64,000 nt of DNA. Origin: Mycolicibacter engbaekii (GTDB lineage Bacteria; Actinomycetota; Actinomycetes; Mycobacteriales; Mycobacteriaceae). The notes below the pieces were generated by a model, which made no database searches, was not told where the DNA came from, and saw nothing but the letters and a program-made list of their open reading frames with translations. The stretch lies in NCBI RefSeq assembly GCF_002101585.1, contig NZ_LQOT01000040.1:1-64000 (forward strand), written 5' to 3'. A program made the translations under genes and the position numbers. Shown one piece after another: positions 7,857 to 16,575 of this stretch; position 1 is the stretch's first letter, and each line of letters opens with the position of its first letter.

Positions 7857-9401
7857 TCAGGGTTCGCGTGGGCACAGAAACAGCGGCACAGCCCGGCACA
7901 CCGCGGTGACGTCGCGTCCGGCCACCATCACGGTGCCGTCGGGCCGTATAACGGCGGCGCTCACCCGATGCTGGGTCAGCCAGCGGGCCAGTTCGGTTCC
8001 CGGGGCAGCGAACACCGTCCGGGCTCCCCGGCTGTCGATCAGACCTCGCTGATCCGGTGTGAGCCCCTGCGTGGTCACCACGCCGAAACCCCGGCCCAGC
8101 TCCTCATCGAGCCGGCGTCCCGTCTCGAGCAGCGGGTTGGGGCACAACCGCCCGGCGATACGGCGGGTGTTCGCGGTCCGGCGCACCATGGGCGAAGAAC
8201 GCAACGGCGGGGTCTGGGAGTCGGTGATCCTGGTGCGTAGGCCCGGCACCAGGTGCACCCTCGGCAGCGTCAGGCGCCGCAGTGCGCTGCCGAGTTCGCC
8301 GCCGGCGGTCATGGCGTGTCCGACGGTGAGCGCCAGGGAGATCATCTGGCGGGCATGGCGGGCCCGCTCGGTCTGGTAGCTGTCCAACAGGTTCGACGGC
8401 CAACCGCGGTGCAGGTGACCGGCGATCTTCCAGGCCAGGTTCATCGCATCGCGCAGACCGGCGCCCATCCCCTGACCGATGAAGGGCGGGGTGAGGTGCG
8501 CTGCGTCGCCGAGCAGAAACACCCGCCCGGACCTCCACCGGTCGGCGATCTGGGCCCGGAAGGTGTACTCGGCGACCCGCAGCAGCTGCAGATCGGTGTC
8601 GGCCACCTCGCGCGTCCAGGGTGCGATCAACGGCCGCAGCGCGGACAGTTCGGCGAAGTCTGCCGCCGACTCGTGTTCTGCCAGGGCGAATTCCCAGCGA
8701 TACCGGCTCTGGCCGATCCGCATGTAGGTGCCGGCGCGCCGGCTGTCGCAGACCTGATGCACGCCTTCCCACTGATCCAGGTCCGCCGAGCACCCGACGT
8801 CGATCACCAGCCAGCGCTGATCGAACCTCCAACTGCGCATCCGGGCGCCGATCGCCGCGCGCACCATGCTGTTGGCGCCGTCGCAGCCCAGCACATAGTC
8901 GGCGGTGATCCGCGACGTCTCGCCGCTGGTCCGGTCGCGGATCCGCAGGTGCACGCCGTCGGCGGCCTCGGCGATCGCCAGCACCTCGGTGTCACCACGG
9001 AAGCGGGCCGTGGGAAAGCGGGCCAGGTTGCGCCGCAGCAGCTTTTCCAGCTCGGGCTGGTCGAACATGTTCGCGGCCGGAAAACCGTTGCGGGTCAATG
9101 CGGTGTCGCGGCTGAACTCGGCCAGCACGCGCTGTTGCCGGTCGATGAGCCGCAGCCCTTTGGCCGGGCGAGAGATTGCGGCGAATGCATCGGCGACACC
9201 GAGCCGCGCCAGGATTCGGCAGACCTCGTCGTCGAGGTGCACGGCCCGGGGCTGGGGGTATACCTGCGGCCACCGGTCGAGCACCAGGGTGTCGACACCG
9301 TATTGGGCCAGCAACGTGGCAGCGGTGATCCCGGTGGGGCCCCCGCCCACGATCGCGACCGCTACACGGTCGCCACCGCGGTGCCGGTCGGCAACCGTCA
9401 T
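7857..9401 (-). CDS. MhpA-like FAD-dependent aromatic hydroxylase
   Basis: A 514-residue class A flavoprotein monooxygenase. It has the N-terminal dinucleotide fold VAIVGGGPTGITAA, a YPQPRAVHLDDEV block characteristic of the 3-(3-hydroxyphenyl)propionate hydroxylase (MhpA) group, the second FAD motif VFLLGDAAHLTPPFIGQG and a thioredoxin-like C-terminal part. It would hydroxylate a phenolic compound to a catechol. Directly upstream (13 bases) is the FAH-family hydrolase and beyond it the extradiol dioxygenase, so the catechol product is probably ring-cleaved by the operon's own enzymes. The specific phenol is unknown. Confidence 0.87.
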   Translation of the reverse strand: MTVADRHRGGDRVAVAIVGGGPTGITAATLLAQYGVDTLVLDRWPQVYPQPRAVHLDDEVCRILARLGVADAFAAISRPAKGLRLIDRQQRVLAEFSRDTALTRNGFPAANMFDQPELEKLLRRNLARFPTARFRGDTEVLAIAEAADGVHLRIRDRTSGETSRITADYVLGCDGANSMVRAAIGARMRSWRFDQRWLVIDVGCSADLDQWEGVHQVCDSRRAGTYMRIGQSRYRWEFALAEHESAADFAELSALRPLIAPWTREVADTDLQLLRVAEYTFRAQIADRWRSGRVFLLGDAAHLTPPFIGQGMGAGLRDAMNLAWKIAGHLHRGWPSNLLDSYQTERARHARQMISLALTVGHAMTAGGELGSALRRLTLPRVHLVPGLRTRITDSQTPPLRSSPMVRRTANTRRIAGRLCPNPLLETGRRLDEELGRGFGVVTTQGLTPDQRGLIDSRGARTVFAAPGTELARWLTQHRVSAAVIRPDGTVMVAGRDVTAVCRAVPLFLCPREP

Positions 9402-9414
9402 GGCATGCCGCGGG

Positions 9415-10353
9415 TCACGCGTGACGCACCGTCAGCCGCTGGGACCCCAGATCGATGGCACCGTCATCGGTGGCGGTCGAGGCTTCGACGATGTCGCCGT
9501 GTTGCAGGTACTTGCGGTTCTTGGCCTGCCGGGCGAAGAACGCCTTCCATTTGACCGCGGGCGGCAGCAGGTTGCCGATCAGCTCGATCGGCTTGGCGGG
9601 GGCACGCAGCGCGGTTCCCGCCGGCGTGCCGGTCAGGATGAGGTCGCCGGGGGCCAGCTGCTGGAATCGGGTCAGGGATTGCAGCGCCTGCAGGGGGCGG
9701 TACAGCATGTCGCCTTCCACCAGGCCGTTCTGGCGTTCCTCGCCGTTGACGCTCAGCCGCAGTCGCAGGTCGCCGAACCGGGCCAGCTCGGCGGCGTCGA
9801 CGAGTACCAGCGCCGGCCCCACGGGGGTGAAGGTCGGGTAGGACTTGGCCTCGTAGAACTGGGTCTGCGGCAGTTGGACGTCGCGGGCGGAGACGTCGTT
9901 GGTGATGGTCAGGGCGGCGACATAGTCGGCCAGGTTCGCCTCGGTGATCACGGTGCCCACTGGGATGTCGCGGCCGATGACCAGGCCGATCTCCACTTCG
10001 TAGTCCAGCAGGCGCACGTGGGGCGGCCGGATGATCTCTGCGTAGGGATCGTTGAGCGACGCCGACGATTTGCGAAAGAAGGTCAGCGGAACGGCCTTGG
10101 GGTCCATCCCGGCGTCGATCACGTGGGATTCGAAATTGGTCATCTGGGCCACCACCCGGCAGGGCGTGGTGACCGGCGCCAGCAATTCCAGGTCGTCGAC
10201 GGCGACGGTGCCTTCGGCGGTGGCGGCGGCCTCGATCGCGGACCGGTCGGCGAGCAGCTCGGCGGTACTGGTGGCCGCAGTGTCGATCTTGGCGGCACCG
10301 GTGGGCGTGCGTACCCACCAGGCGTTGGAGGTGCGCAGGACGGAAACGGTCAT
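9415..10353 (-). CDS. Fumarylacetoacetate hydrolase (FAH) family protein
   Basis: A 312-residue FAH-fold enzyme. The family metal site is visible as YEVEIGLVIG (Asp/Glu ligands) and the C-terminal GDLILTGTPAGT; the N-terminal cap contains VVAQMTNFESHV. In meta-cleavage pathways FAH members hydrolyse or hydrate/decarboxylate ring-cleavage products. The ATG at 10353 overlaps the stop of the upstream dioxygenase in an ATGA, so the two are translationally coupled. This argues that it acts on the dioxygenase product. Confidence 0.86.
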   Translation of the reverse strand: MTVSVLRTSNAWWVRTPTGAAKIDTAATSTAELLADRSAIEAAATAEGTVAVDDLELLAPVTTPCRVVAQMTNFESHVIDAGMDPKAVPLTFFRKSSASLNDPYAEIIRPPHVRLLDYEVEIGLVIGRDIPVGTVITEANLADYVAALTITNDVSARDVQLPQTQFYEAKSYPTFTPVGPALVLVDAAELARFGDLRLRLSVNGEERQNGLVEGDMLYRPLQALQSLTRFQQLAPGDLILTGTPAGTALRAPAKPIELIGNLLPPAVKWKAFFARQAKNRKYLQHGDIVEASTATDDGAIDLGSQRLTVRHA

Positions 10354-11486
10354 GAGACAGCTACTTTCAGCAAGCCGATGAGGCGTTTGAGGTCGAACTC
10401 GTTGTCGTGCCGTAGGGCGGTGAGCATGGCGGCCGCCTGGCGTCCTGCCGAACGGGGGCCGGCGTCGAGGAAGTCCTTGGTAGCCGGAGGGCCCCATTGG
10501 GCCAGGCCCGAGGCGGTGAACGGCGCCCAGCCGGGCTCCAGGGAGCTGTCGAAGACGTCGCCGTCGGCGTAGTGCTCGACCAGGAAGCCGTCGGGGTCGC
10601 GCCAGTAGTCGAAGAGCTGGCTGCCCTGGATATGGCGCCCGATGCCCCAGGACCGGACGTAGCCGCGCTCGTGCAGGTATTCGCCTCCGGCGGCCAGCGC
10701 GTCCAGGTCGGCGACCTCATAGGCCGAGTGCACGTACCGGTTCGCCGGGCCCAGCGCCAGGGCCAGGGTGTGGTGGTCGGTGGGGATGCTGCCGCGGTCG
10801 CAGCGGATGAAACTCATGGCCGGCCCGCGGTCGCGTTGGCCGGGAAAGTAGAGGAAGTCGCTGACGATCATTCCCAGCGTTTCCAGGTACCAGTTCAGCG
10901 TCTGCAGGTAGCGGGTGGACTGCAGGACGACATGCCCCAGACGCTGCACCCGGGCCGGTGCCCGCCGCGGACGCACTCCGGCGTTGATCCGTGCCGTGGC
11001 GCCCCCGGTGTTGGCGAGCTGCGGGGCTTGGGTGGGCGCAGCCGGCAGCGTGTGCATCCCGGCGACGACGGTGACGGCGGTCCCGCTGGGATCGGCCAGC
11101 GCCACCCCCACCCCACCGACCGATTCGGGCAGTCGGCGCACGGGCGCCCCGAGCTTGTCGGCCAGCCGGCGGACGTCGCCCTCGTCGGCGGCGCGTAGTG
11201 CGTAGCCGGCAAAACTTGTCTGCGGTCCACGCCGCAGAAACACGCAGGGCGCTCCGGGATCAGTGCCGCGCAGGTGCACCTGCCCGGGATCGCTGTAGGC
11301 GACGCTGAAGCCGAAGGCGCGGGCGAATGCCTCGGCGCGCACCAGGTCGGGTTTGTCGAACTCCAGCCAGGCGATGTCGACCACGCGGATGAGCGGGTCG
11401 CGGGCGCGGCCGGGGTGCTCGCCGCGTAGCGCGCCGCGGTCGCTGTGCAGATGCTTGTGCCCGTCTTCCACGCTTTGCACCGTCAC
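10350..11486 (-). CDS. Extradiol (2,3-dihydroxybiphenyl-type) dioxygenase, VOC superfamily
   Basis: A 378-residue type I extradiol dioxygenase with two vicinal-oxygen-chelate modules. The C-terminal module has the Fe(II) ligand pattern: His in GHVVLQ, His in TDHHTLAL and Glu in FLVEHYADGD, plus the WGIGRH active-site segment. It would cleave a catechol adjacent to the hydroxyls. It is the first gene of the operon, 101 bases from the divergent TetR gene, with a GTG start. Two palindromic sites lie in that gap. The substrate is not predictable beyond a substituted catechol. Confidence 0.86.
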   Translation of the reverse strand: MTVQSVEDGHKHLHSDRGALRGEHPGRARDPLIRVVDIAWLEFDKPDLVRAEAFARAFGFSVAYSDPGQVHLRGTDPGAPCVFLRRGPQTSFAGYALRAADEGDVRRLADKLGAPVRRLPESVGGVGVALADPSGTAVTVVAGMHTLPAAPTQAPQLANTGGATARINAGVRPRRAPARVQRLGHVVLQSTRYLQTLNWYLETLGMIVSDFLYFPGQRDRGPAMSFIRCDRGSIPTDHHTLALALGPANRYVHSAYEVADLDALAAGGEYLHERGYVRSWGIGRHIQGSQLFDYWRDPDGFLVEHYADGDVFDSSLEPGWAPFTASGLAQWGPPATKDFLDAGPRSAGRQAAAMLTALRHDNEFDLKRLIGLLKVAVS

Positions 11487-11501
11487 CCTTCACCCCTCAA
11501 C

Positions 11502-11515
11502 TGACGAAATCGTCA
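11502..11515. promoter_or_regulatory. Palindromic operator site 1 of the aromatic operon
   Basis: TGACGAAATCGTCA is a perfect inverted repeat (6-base arms, 2-base centre) lying 16 bases upstream of the dioxygenase start. A near-identical copy is 43 bases away next to the TetR gene. It is the likely binding site of the divergent TetR regulator. Confidence 0.7.
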
Positions 11516-11533
11516 CATACGACCAAAGCATCA

Positions 11534-11558
11534 GTCAACTGTGTTGACGAAATCATCA
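11534..11558. promoter_or_regulatory. Palindromic operator site 2 (composite)
   Basis: TGACGAAATCATCA at 11545-11558 repeats site 1 with one mismatch, 30 bases upstream of the TetR start. It overlaps a second perfect inverted repeat, GTCAAC-TGT-GTTGAC at 11534-11548. The symmetric placement of sites 1 and 2 before the two divergent genes suggests coordinated repression of both. Confidence 0.65.
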
Positions 11559-11587
11559 GGACTGAATTGCGGTGCTAGCCTGCACCC

Positions 11588-12280
11588 ATGGATGCGCCCC
11601 CGCGCGACGTCGCCGAGCCGGCGACCGGCCCTTCCAACAGACTCGAACGACGCAAGTTGCGTACCCGCGCCGCCCTGATCCGGGCCGCCCAGGGCTTCAT
11701 CGCCCAGGGCCGGCTCGCGGTGCCCGTGCTCGAGATCACCCAGGCCGCCGACGTGGGGATGGGCTCCTTCTACAACCACTTCGACAGCAAAGAGGAACTC
11801 TTCGCCGCAGCGGTCACCGACGCCCTGGACAACATCGGGGCCCTGCTGGACAGCTACACCGCAGACATCGCCGACCCCGCCGAGGCCTTCGCGGCCAACT
11901 ACCGCCTCACCGGGCGACTGTTTCGCCTGCGCCCCCAGGAGACCGCGCTGCTGCTGGCCAACAGCAGCACGCTGATCCTGTCCGACCGCGGCCTGTCCCC
12001 CCGCGCACTGCGCGACATCACCGCGGCAGTCCAACAGGGCCGCTTCACGCTCACCGATCCCGAACTGGGCCTGGCCATCGCCGGAGGGGTGCTCGTCGGA
12101 CTGGGAACGCTGCTGAGTCAGCGGCCCGACCGCGACACCGAAGCGACCGTCGATGCGGCAACCGAGCACCTGTTGACGACTTTCGGCATGAGTCCCGAAC
12201 AGGCCCGACAGATCTGCGGCAAGCCCTTGCCCGACATGTCGGGGCTGCGCGATACACCGGCGCTCGGGACCCTCTCCTAG
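11588..12280 (+). CDS. TetR family regulator of the aromatic operon
   Basis: A 230-residue TetR regulator with an N-terminal extension of about 20 residues, the helix-turn-helix (LRTRAALIRAAQGFIAQGR, then LEITQAADVGMGSFYNHFDSKEELF) and a C-terminal ligand domain. It is transcribed away from the dioxygenase operon across a 101-base gap carrying two copies of the same palindrome, which makes it the probable repressor released by an aromatic intermediate. Confidence 0.87.
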   Translation: MDAPPRDVAEPATGPSNRLERRKLRTRAALIRAAQGFIAQGRLAVPVLEITQAADVGMGSFYNHFDSKEELFAAAVTDALDNIGALLDSYTADIADPAEAFAANYRLTGRLFRLRPQETALLLANSSTLILSDRGLSPRALRDITAAVQQGRFTLTDPELGLAIAGGVLVGLGTLLSQRPDRDTEATVDAATEHLLTTFGMSPEQARQICGKPLPDMSGLRDTPALGTLS

Positions 12281-12443
12281 CCGCGGCGATCTCGACGGCG
12301 CCGCCACGACGCGGTGGTGTCGGCGGGCGTCCATTGACTTCGGCCGAGCGCCCCTGCGATGATCGCGCTCAGCTTGACCTTTGGATTTACTCGTCTGATT
12401 TTTAGCTACAGGTGACTGTGCGCCCCCGTCGGAAGGCCGCCCC

Positions 12444-13424
12444 GTGAAGCTGACCAAGGCCCTCGCTCCGATCGCGCTCGCCGGCACGGTGGCCGGCGGG
12501 GTGCTCGCGACACCGGTCGCGCACGCCACCCATGCCGACGTGAGCCTGCTCTCCGGCACCGCGTTCTTCGTCGGACCCACGACCCTGTCCACACCGTCGC
12601 CGACTTTCGCCCAGACCGCGGCCGACCTGTTCCTGCAGCCGCTGGGCTTCGACGGCGGTGAGGATCTGGACACCTGCGTCGTCGGCGCCGTGGTGTGTGA
12701 CGCGCCGCTGCGCATCCTGTCCACCCCGGCGCTGATCCAGCAGGACCACAGCAGTTTCGTCGGCGCCGCCGAGATCGTCCGGGCGGTGCACGCCGAACTG
12801 GCCGCCAATCCCGACGCCTACGACGCCGAGAACCCGTTGTGGATCTTCGGCTGGTCGCAGGGCGCCACGGCCGGCTCGATCGCGATGGCGCAGCTGGCGC
12901 ACGACGGCGTGGATCCGGAGGCGCTGCACTTCGTGTTCATCGGAAACCCGGTGGGCGCCGACGGCATCTCGCCCGGTGCAGGCGACGGGCCGCTCCCCGA
13001 TTTTCTCGGCACCTCGCTGCTCTCGGGCGTCCAGACCCCGAACGACCTGTTCGCGACCACGTCCTACACCATCCCCGGCGACCCGGTCGCCGACCACACC
13101 TCGACCTCGCCGCTGGGGCTGCTCTACGAGCACATGATGTATCTGGGGCTGACCCCCGAGCAGGTGGCCAACCACACGGCGACCGCCGACGGTTTGATCA
13201 CCGACATCGACATCTCCGGCGACTTCGACCAGTTCGGCGCCTGGCTCAATGCCTGGAGCCACGGTCTGGTGGACAGCAGCTGGTGGGAGGGCATCTTCTA
13301 TTCCGTGGTGGCCTCGTTCTACAGCGTCTTCGGCAACATCGAGGACTTCTTCGGCGACTGGCTGGGCATCGACTGGGGCGGGGTGGAGCAGACCCTCGAC
13401 TTCTGGTTCCCGCCGGACGCCTGA
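12444..13424 (+). CDS. Secreted PE-PPE-domain serine hydrolase, paralogue 2
   Basis: A 326-residue exported hydrolase with a signal peptide (MKLTKALAPIALAGTVAGGV, cleavage near AHA) and a PE-PPE (PF08237-type) domain, nucleophile motif GWSQG. GTG start preceded by GGAAGG. It is the closest relative of the gene at 5560-6540: the block around the nucleophile (about 12833-12944) is almost base-for-base identical to 6040-6150 on the other strand, with only a few differences, while flanking parts diverge. This pattern suggests gene conversion between the copies. Function presumed to be envelope-lipid or ester hydrolysis. Confidence 0.85.
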   Translation: MKLTKALAPIALAGTVAGGVLATPVAHATHADVSLLSGTAFFVGPTTLSTPSPTFAQTAADLFLQPLGFDGGEDLDTCVVGAVVCDAPLRILSTPALIQQDHSSFVGAAEIVRAVHAELAANPDAYDAENPLWIFGWSQGATAGSIAMAQLAHDGVDPEALHFVFIGNPVGADGISPGAGDGPLPDFLGTSLLSGVQTPNDLFATTSYTIPGDPVADHTSTSPLGLLYEHMMYLGLTPEQVANHTATADGLITDIDISGDFDQFGAWLNAWSHGLVDSSWWEGIFYSVVASFYSVFGNIEDFFGDWLGIDWGGVEQTLDFWFPPDA

Positions 13425-13484
13425 CGCCGCCGCGACGATCAGAATCGCCTTCGCCGAACGGCCGACTCCGTCGATACTGGGACG

Positions 13485-14993
13485 GTGTCTCGCGCGCACA
13501 TCAGCCGGGTCTGCGCCCTGGGCAGCATCGCGCTCGCCGTGGGGGCGGTGGCGTCGTGCAGCCACCCGGATCAGCCGCCGCCGGCCGGCAGCCCGTCCGC
13601 CACGGTGTCGGTCGTCCCGCGTCCGGATGCGCCCTACCTCCCACGCCAGGAGCTGGCCGCGCCGGTCGCGCAACTGATGAACGCCGCGATCGCGCTGCCG
13701 CGGCTGCCGGGTGCGGTAGTCCGGATCGGGCACGCCGGCACGGTCGTGCTCAGCCAGGCCTTCGGCGCGCGCAAGCTCGACGGCGAACCCGCGCTCGACG
13801 GCTCGCCGGCGCCGGCCGAGCCGATGACCGAGGACACGATCTTCGACATCGCGTCGTTGACGAAGTGCCTCGCGACGGCCGTCGCGGTCCTGCAGCTGTA
13901 CGAGCAGGGCCTGGTCCAGATCGACGAGCCCGTCCAGACCTACCTGCCGGAGTTCAACGCGACCAATGACCCTCGACGCGCCCAGGTGACATTGCGCATG
14001 CTGCTCACCCACACCTCGGGTATCGGCGGCGATCTGAGCCACCAGGGTCCGTGGGGCCTGACCGAGGCCGACCAGGCCGGCGGTGTTCATCGGGCGCTGA
14101 CCGCGCCGCTGGAGTTCGGCCCCGGCGAGCTGTTCCACTACTCAGACATCGGTTTCATCGTCCTGGGCGCGCTGGTCGAGACCATGAGCGGCCAACCGCT
14201 GGACACCTACGTGCGGGACAACGTCTTTGCGCCGCTGGGCATGGCCGACACCCGCTACCTGCCCGCCGCCAAAGCCTGCGGCCCACACCAGGTCCGCGGT
14301 ACTGCCATTGCCGTGGACCCGAGCGCGTCCAGCGACGGCGAATGCCCGCCAGGTAGCTGGCACACCGACTTGTTGGCCCGCATCGCACCGACGGCGCACG
14401 ACGAAGACACCCCCGGGATCAACCCCGACTTCGACCAACTGCTGCGCGGTACCGTGCAGGACCCGACGGCACGCCGCATGGGAGGGGTGGCCGGCAGCGC
14501 CGGCGTGTTCTCGACAGCCAGGGATATCGGCAGGTACGCCCAAGCCCTACTCGATCGGCTCGCCGGGCGCCCGAGCCCGTTTCCGCTACGCCGATCCACC
14601 CTGGAACTGATGACGACACCCCAGCAGCCCGGGCACGACCCCGCCCAGGTGGTGGCCGCGAACACCGCTGCGCAAGAGGCGAATGCGACGTCGCCCAATG
14701 CGGCCGATCCCCTGCTGTCCGCGAGCTATCCGGCGATCGCCGGACAGGATCTTCGCGGCCTCGGCTGGGACATCGACACCCCACACTCCCGGCCGCGCGG
14801 CATGATCTTTCCGATCGGCAGCTTCGGGCACACCGGGTTCACCGGAGTCACGCTGTGGATCGACCCGGGGTCGGACACCTACGTGATAGTGCTCGCCAAC
14901 GTGATCCATCAGCGCGGAGGCCCGCCCATCGCCGGGCTCAGCGGTGATGTTGCCACCGTCACCGGCCGGGCGCTGCACCTGTACGGCAGCTGA
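13485..14993 (+). CDS. Serine-hydrolase lipoprotein of the class C beta-lactamase/esterase fold
   Basis: A 502-residue exported protein. The signal sequence ends in a lipobox-like AVASC (Cys near residue 25), followed by a Pro-rich linker. The beta-lactamase (PF00144) domain has the nucleophile motif SLTK (in FDIASLTKCLATA), a Y-S-D where the second motif Y-x-N lies (LFHYSDIGF), and GHTGFTG in place of KTG. These variants are typical of esterases and D-aminopeptidase-like members rather than true beta-lactamases. GTG start. It follows the PE-PPE gene by 60 bases and may share its transcript. Confidence 0.83.
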   Translation: MSRAHISRVCALGSIALAVGAVASCSHPDQPPPAGSPSATVSVVPRPDAPYLPRQELAAPVAQLMNAAIALPRLPGAVVRIGHAGTVVLSQAFGARKLDGEPALDGSPAPAEPMTEDTIFDIASLTKCLATAVAVLQLYEQGLVQIDEPVQTYLPEFNATNDPRRAQVTLRMLLTHTSGIGGDLSHQGPWGLTEADQAGGVHRALTAPLEFGPGELFHYSDIGFIVLGALVETMSGQPLDTYVRDNVFAPLGMADTRYLPAAKACGPHQVRGTAIAVDPSASSDGECPPGSWHTDLLARIAPTAHDEDTPGINPDFDQLLRGTVQDPTARRMGGVAGSAGVFSTARDIGRYAQALLDRLAGRPSPFPLRRSTLELMTTPQQPGHDPAQVVAANTAAQEANATSPNAADPLLSASYPAIAGQDLRGLGWDIDTPHSRPRGMIFPIGSFGHTGFTGVTLWIDPGSDTYVIVLANVIHQRGGPPIAGLSGDVATVTGRALHLYGS

Positions 14994-15053
14994 CGGGGCC
15001 GCCGTCCACCCCCGTGGCGACACCCCGGCCCGCCGACCGCCGATAATGGCCCG

Positions 15054-16082
15054 GTGGCCGACCGCAACCTTCCCGCTATCCCCGTCATCGCGCTGACCGG
15101 CCACCTCGGGGCGGGCAAGACCACCTTGCTCAACCATGTGCTGCGAGCGCCGGAGGCTCGAATCGGCGTCATTATCAACGACTTCGGCGAACTCAACGTC
15201 GACGCCGGCCTGGTCACCGGCCAAGTCGACGAGCCGGTGTCGATCGCCGGCGGATGCATCTGCCATCTGCCCGACGAAGGCGGGCTCGACGAGGCGCTGG
15301 AGAAGCTGGCCGACCCGAAGCTGGCGCTCGACGCGATCATCATCGAGGCAAGCGGGGTGGCCGAACCCGCGGACGTGTCGCGGGTCATCCGGTTCAGCGG
15401 GGTGGAACGGATCCGCCACGGCGGTGTTGTCGACGTCATCGACGCGGCGGAACATTTCGACACGGTCGATACCGCGACAGCCCCGCCACAGCGCTACGGC
15501 GTGGCTTCCCTGGTGGTGGTCAACAAGCTGGATCGGATCGCCGAGGAGGCCCGGGAAGAGACCCTTCGTCGGATCGAGACCCGGGTGCGCGAACTCAATC
15601 CCCACGCGCACGTGGTGGGCGCTATGGCCGGAAGGGTGGATCCCCGGCTGCTCTACGACGTCAGCGACGCCGAAGAGTCCGGGCAGCTGTCGTTTCGGGA
15701 GCTGCTTCTCGACGAGGCCGGCGAAGCTCACGACGAGCACCACGACCACGTGCATGCTGCCTCCATCACCGTTGTCGGCGACGGCGCCGTGGATCCGGGA
15801 CCGCTCATCGACCTGCTCGAACAGCCGCCGCAGGGCATCTACCGGATCAAGGGCACCGTCGCGATCGGCAAGCGTCGCTATCTGGTCAACGTCGTCGGCA
15901 CCTCCGTGCACGTGGTGACCGCGCCGGCGGGCTCAGGCCCGAGTCATCTGGTCGCGATCGGCACGGACCTCGACACGGCGGATGTTCGCGCGCGGCTGGA
16001 AGTGGCTCTGCGCCCCGCGCCGGAGAAGGTGGCCGCCGCGGGCATGCGCCGGTTGCAGCGGTTGCGGCAGTACAGCATCTAG
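15054..16082 (+). CDS. CobW/COG0523-family GTPase (putative metallochaperone)
   Basis: A 342-residue G3E GTPase. It has Walker A GHLGAGKTT (residues 14-22), the metal-site segment GGCICH (family consensus CxCC; here the last Cys is His), a Walker B-like IIIEASGVAEP, NKLD as the base-recognition motif, and a His/Asp-rich stretch DEHHDHVH ahead of the CobW C-terminal domain. Members hand metals such as zinc to client proteins. The C-x-C-H variant changes the usual thiolate set. GTG start. It stands alone, convergent with the gene at 16094. Confidence 0.87.
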   Translation: MADRNLPAIPVIALTGHLGAGKTTLLNHVLRAPEARIGVIINDFGELNVDAGLVTGQVDEPVSIAGGCICHLPDEGGLDEALEKLADPKLALDAIIIEASGVAEPADVSRVIRFSGVERIRHGGVVDVIDAAEHFDTVDTATAPPQRYGVASLVVVNKLDRIAEEAREETLRRIETRVRELNPHAHVVGAMAGRVDPRLLYDVSDAEESGQLSFRELLLDEAGEAHDEHHDHVHAASITVVGDGAVDPGPLIDLLEQPPQGIYRIKGTVAIGKRRYLVNVVGTSVHVVTAPAGSGPSHLVAIGTDLDTADVRARLEVALRPAPEKVAAAGMRRLQRLRQYSI

Positions 16083-16093
16083 CTGGGGCGCCC

Positions 16094-16564
16094 TCACAGG
16101 CCCAAGTCGCTGAGACCGGCGTGATCGTCCGGCCGGATGCCTGCGCGGTCCCAGTGAAAGAGTCGGTCGGCCTCGGTGATCGCGACGTCGTTGATGCTGG
16201 CGTGGCGGGTTTTCATCAGCCCGTCGCCGTCGAACTCCCAGTTCTCATTGCCATATGCGCGAAACCACTGCCCACTGCTGTCGTGGTATTCGTAGGCGAA
16301 CCGCACGGCGATCCGCTCGTCACCGTACGCCCACAGTTCTTTGATCAACCGGTAGTCCAGCTCAGTCGCCCATTTGTCGCGCAGGAACTCCACGATCTGT
16401 TCTCGGCCCCGCAGGAATGTGGAGCGGTTGCGCCACCGGCTGTCCGGGGTGTAGCCCAGCGCGACCCGCTCGGGATCGCGGGTGTTCCAGAGGTTTTCGC
16501 CGGCGCGGACCTTGGCGGTCGCCGTCTCCCGGGTGAAGGGAGGAACCAATGCGGATGTGCTCAT
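16094..16564 (-). CDS. NTF2-like protein (DUF1348 type)
   Basis: A 156-residue single-domain protein. The sequence blocks [67 protein letters not shown] and [10 protein letters not shown] identify the DUF1348 branch of the NTF2/SnoaL fold. These are conserved but biochemically obscure; some act on small hydrophobic compounds. The gene is 11 bases downstream of the chloroperoxidase-type hydrolase and probably forms an operon with it. Confidence 0.85.
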   Translation of the reverse strand: MSTSALVPPFTRETATAKVRAGENLWNTRDPERVALGYTPDSRWRNRSTFLRGREQIVEFLRDKWATELDYRLIKELWAYGDERIAVRFAYEYHDSSGQWFRAYGNENWEFDGDGLMKTRHASINDVAITEADRLFHWDRAGIRPDDHAGLSDLGL

Positions 16565-16575
16565 CGTCGGATCTC

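Noticed and set aside
12402..14138. 578-codon minus-strand frame opposite the second PE-PPE gene
   Set aside because: Antisense shadow of genes with signal peptides and active-site motifs.
13485..14993. Calling the serine hydrolase a true beta-lactamase
   Set aside because: The second and third motifs (Y-S-D and HTG) differ from class C beta-lactamases and fit esterase/peptidase relatives better.
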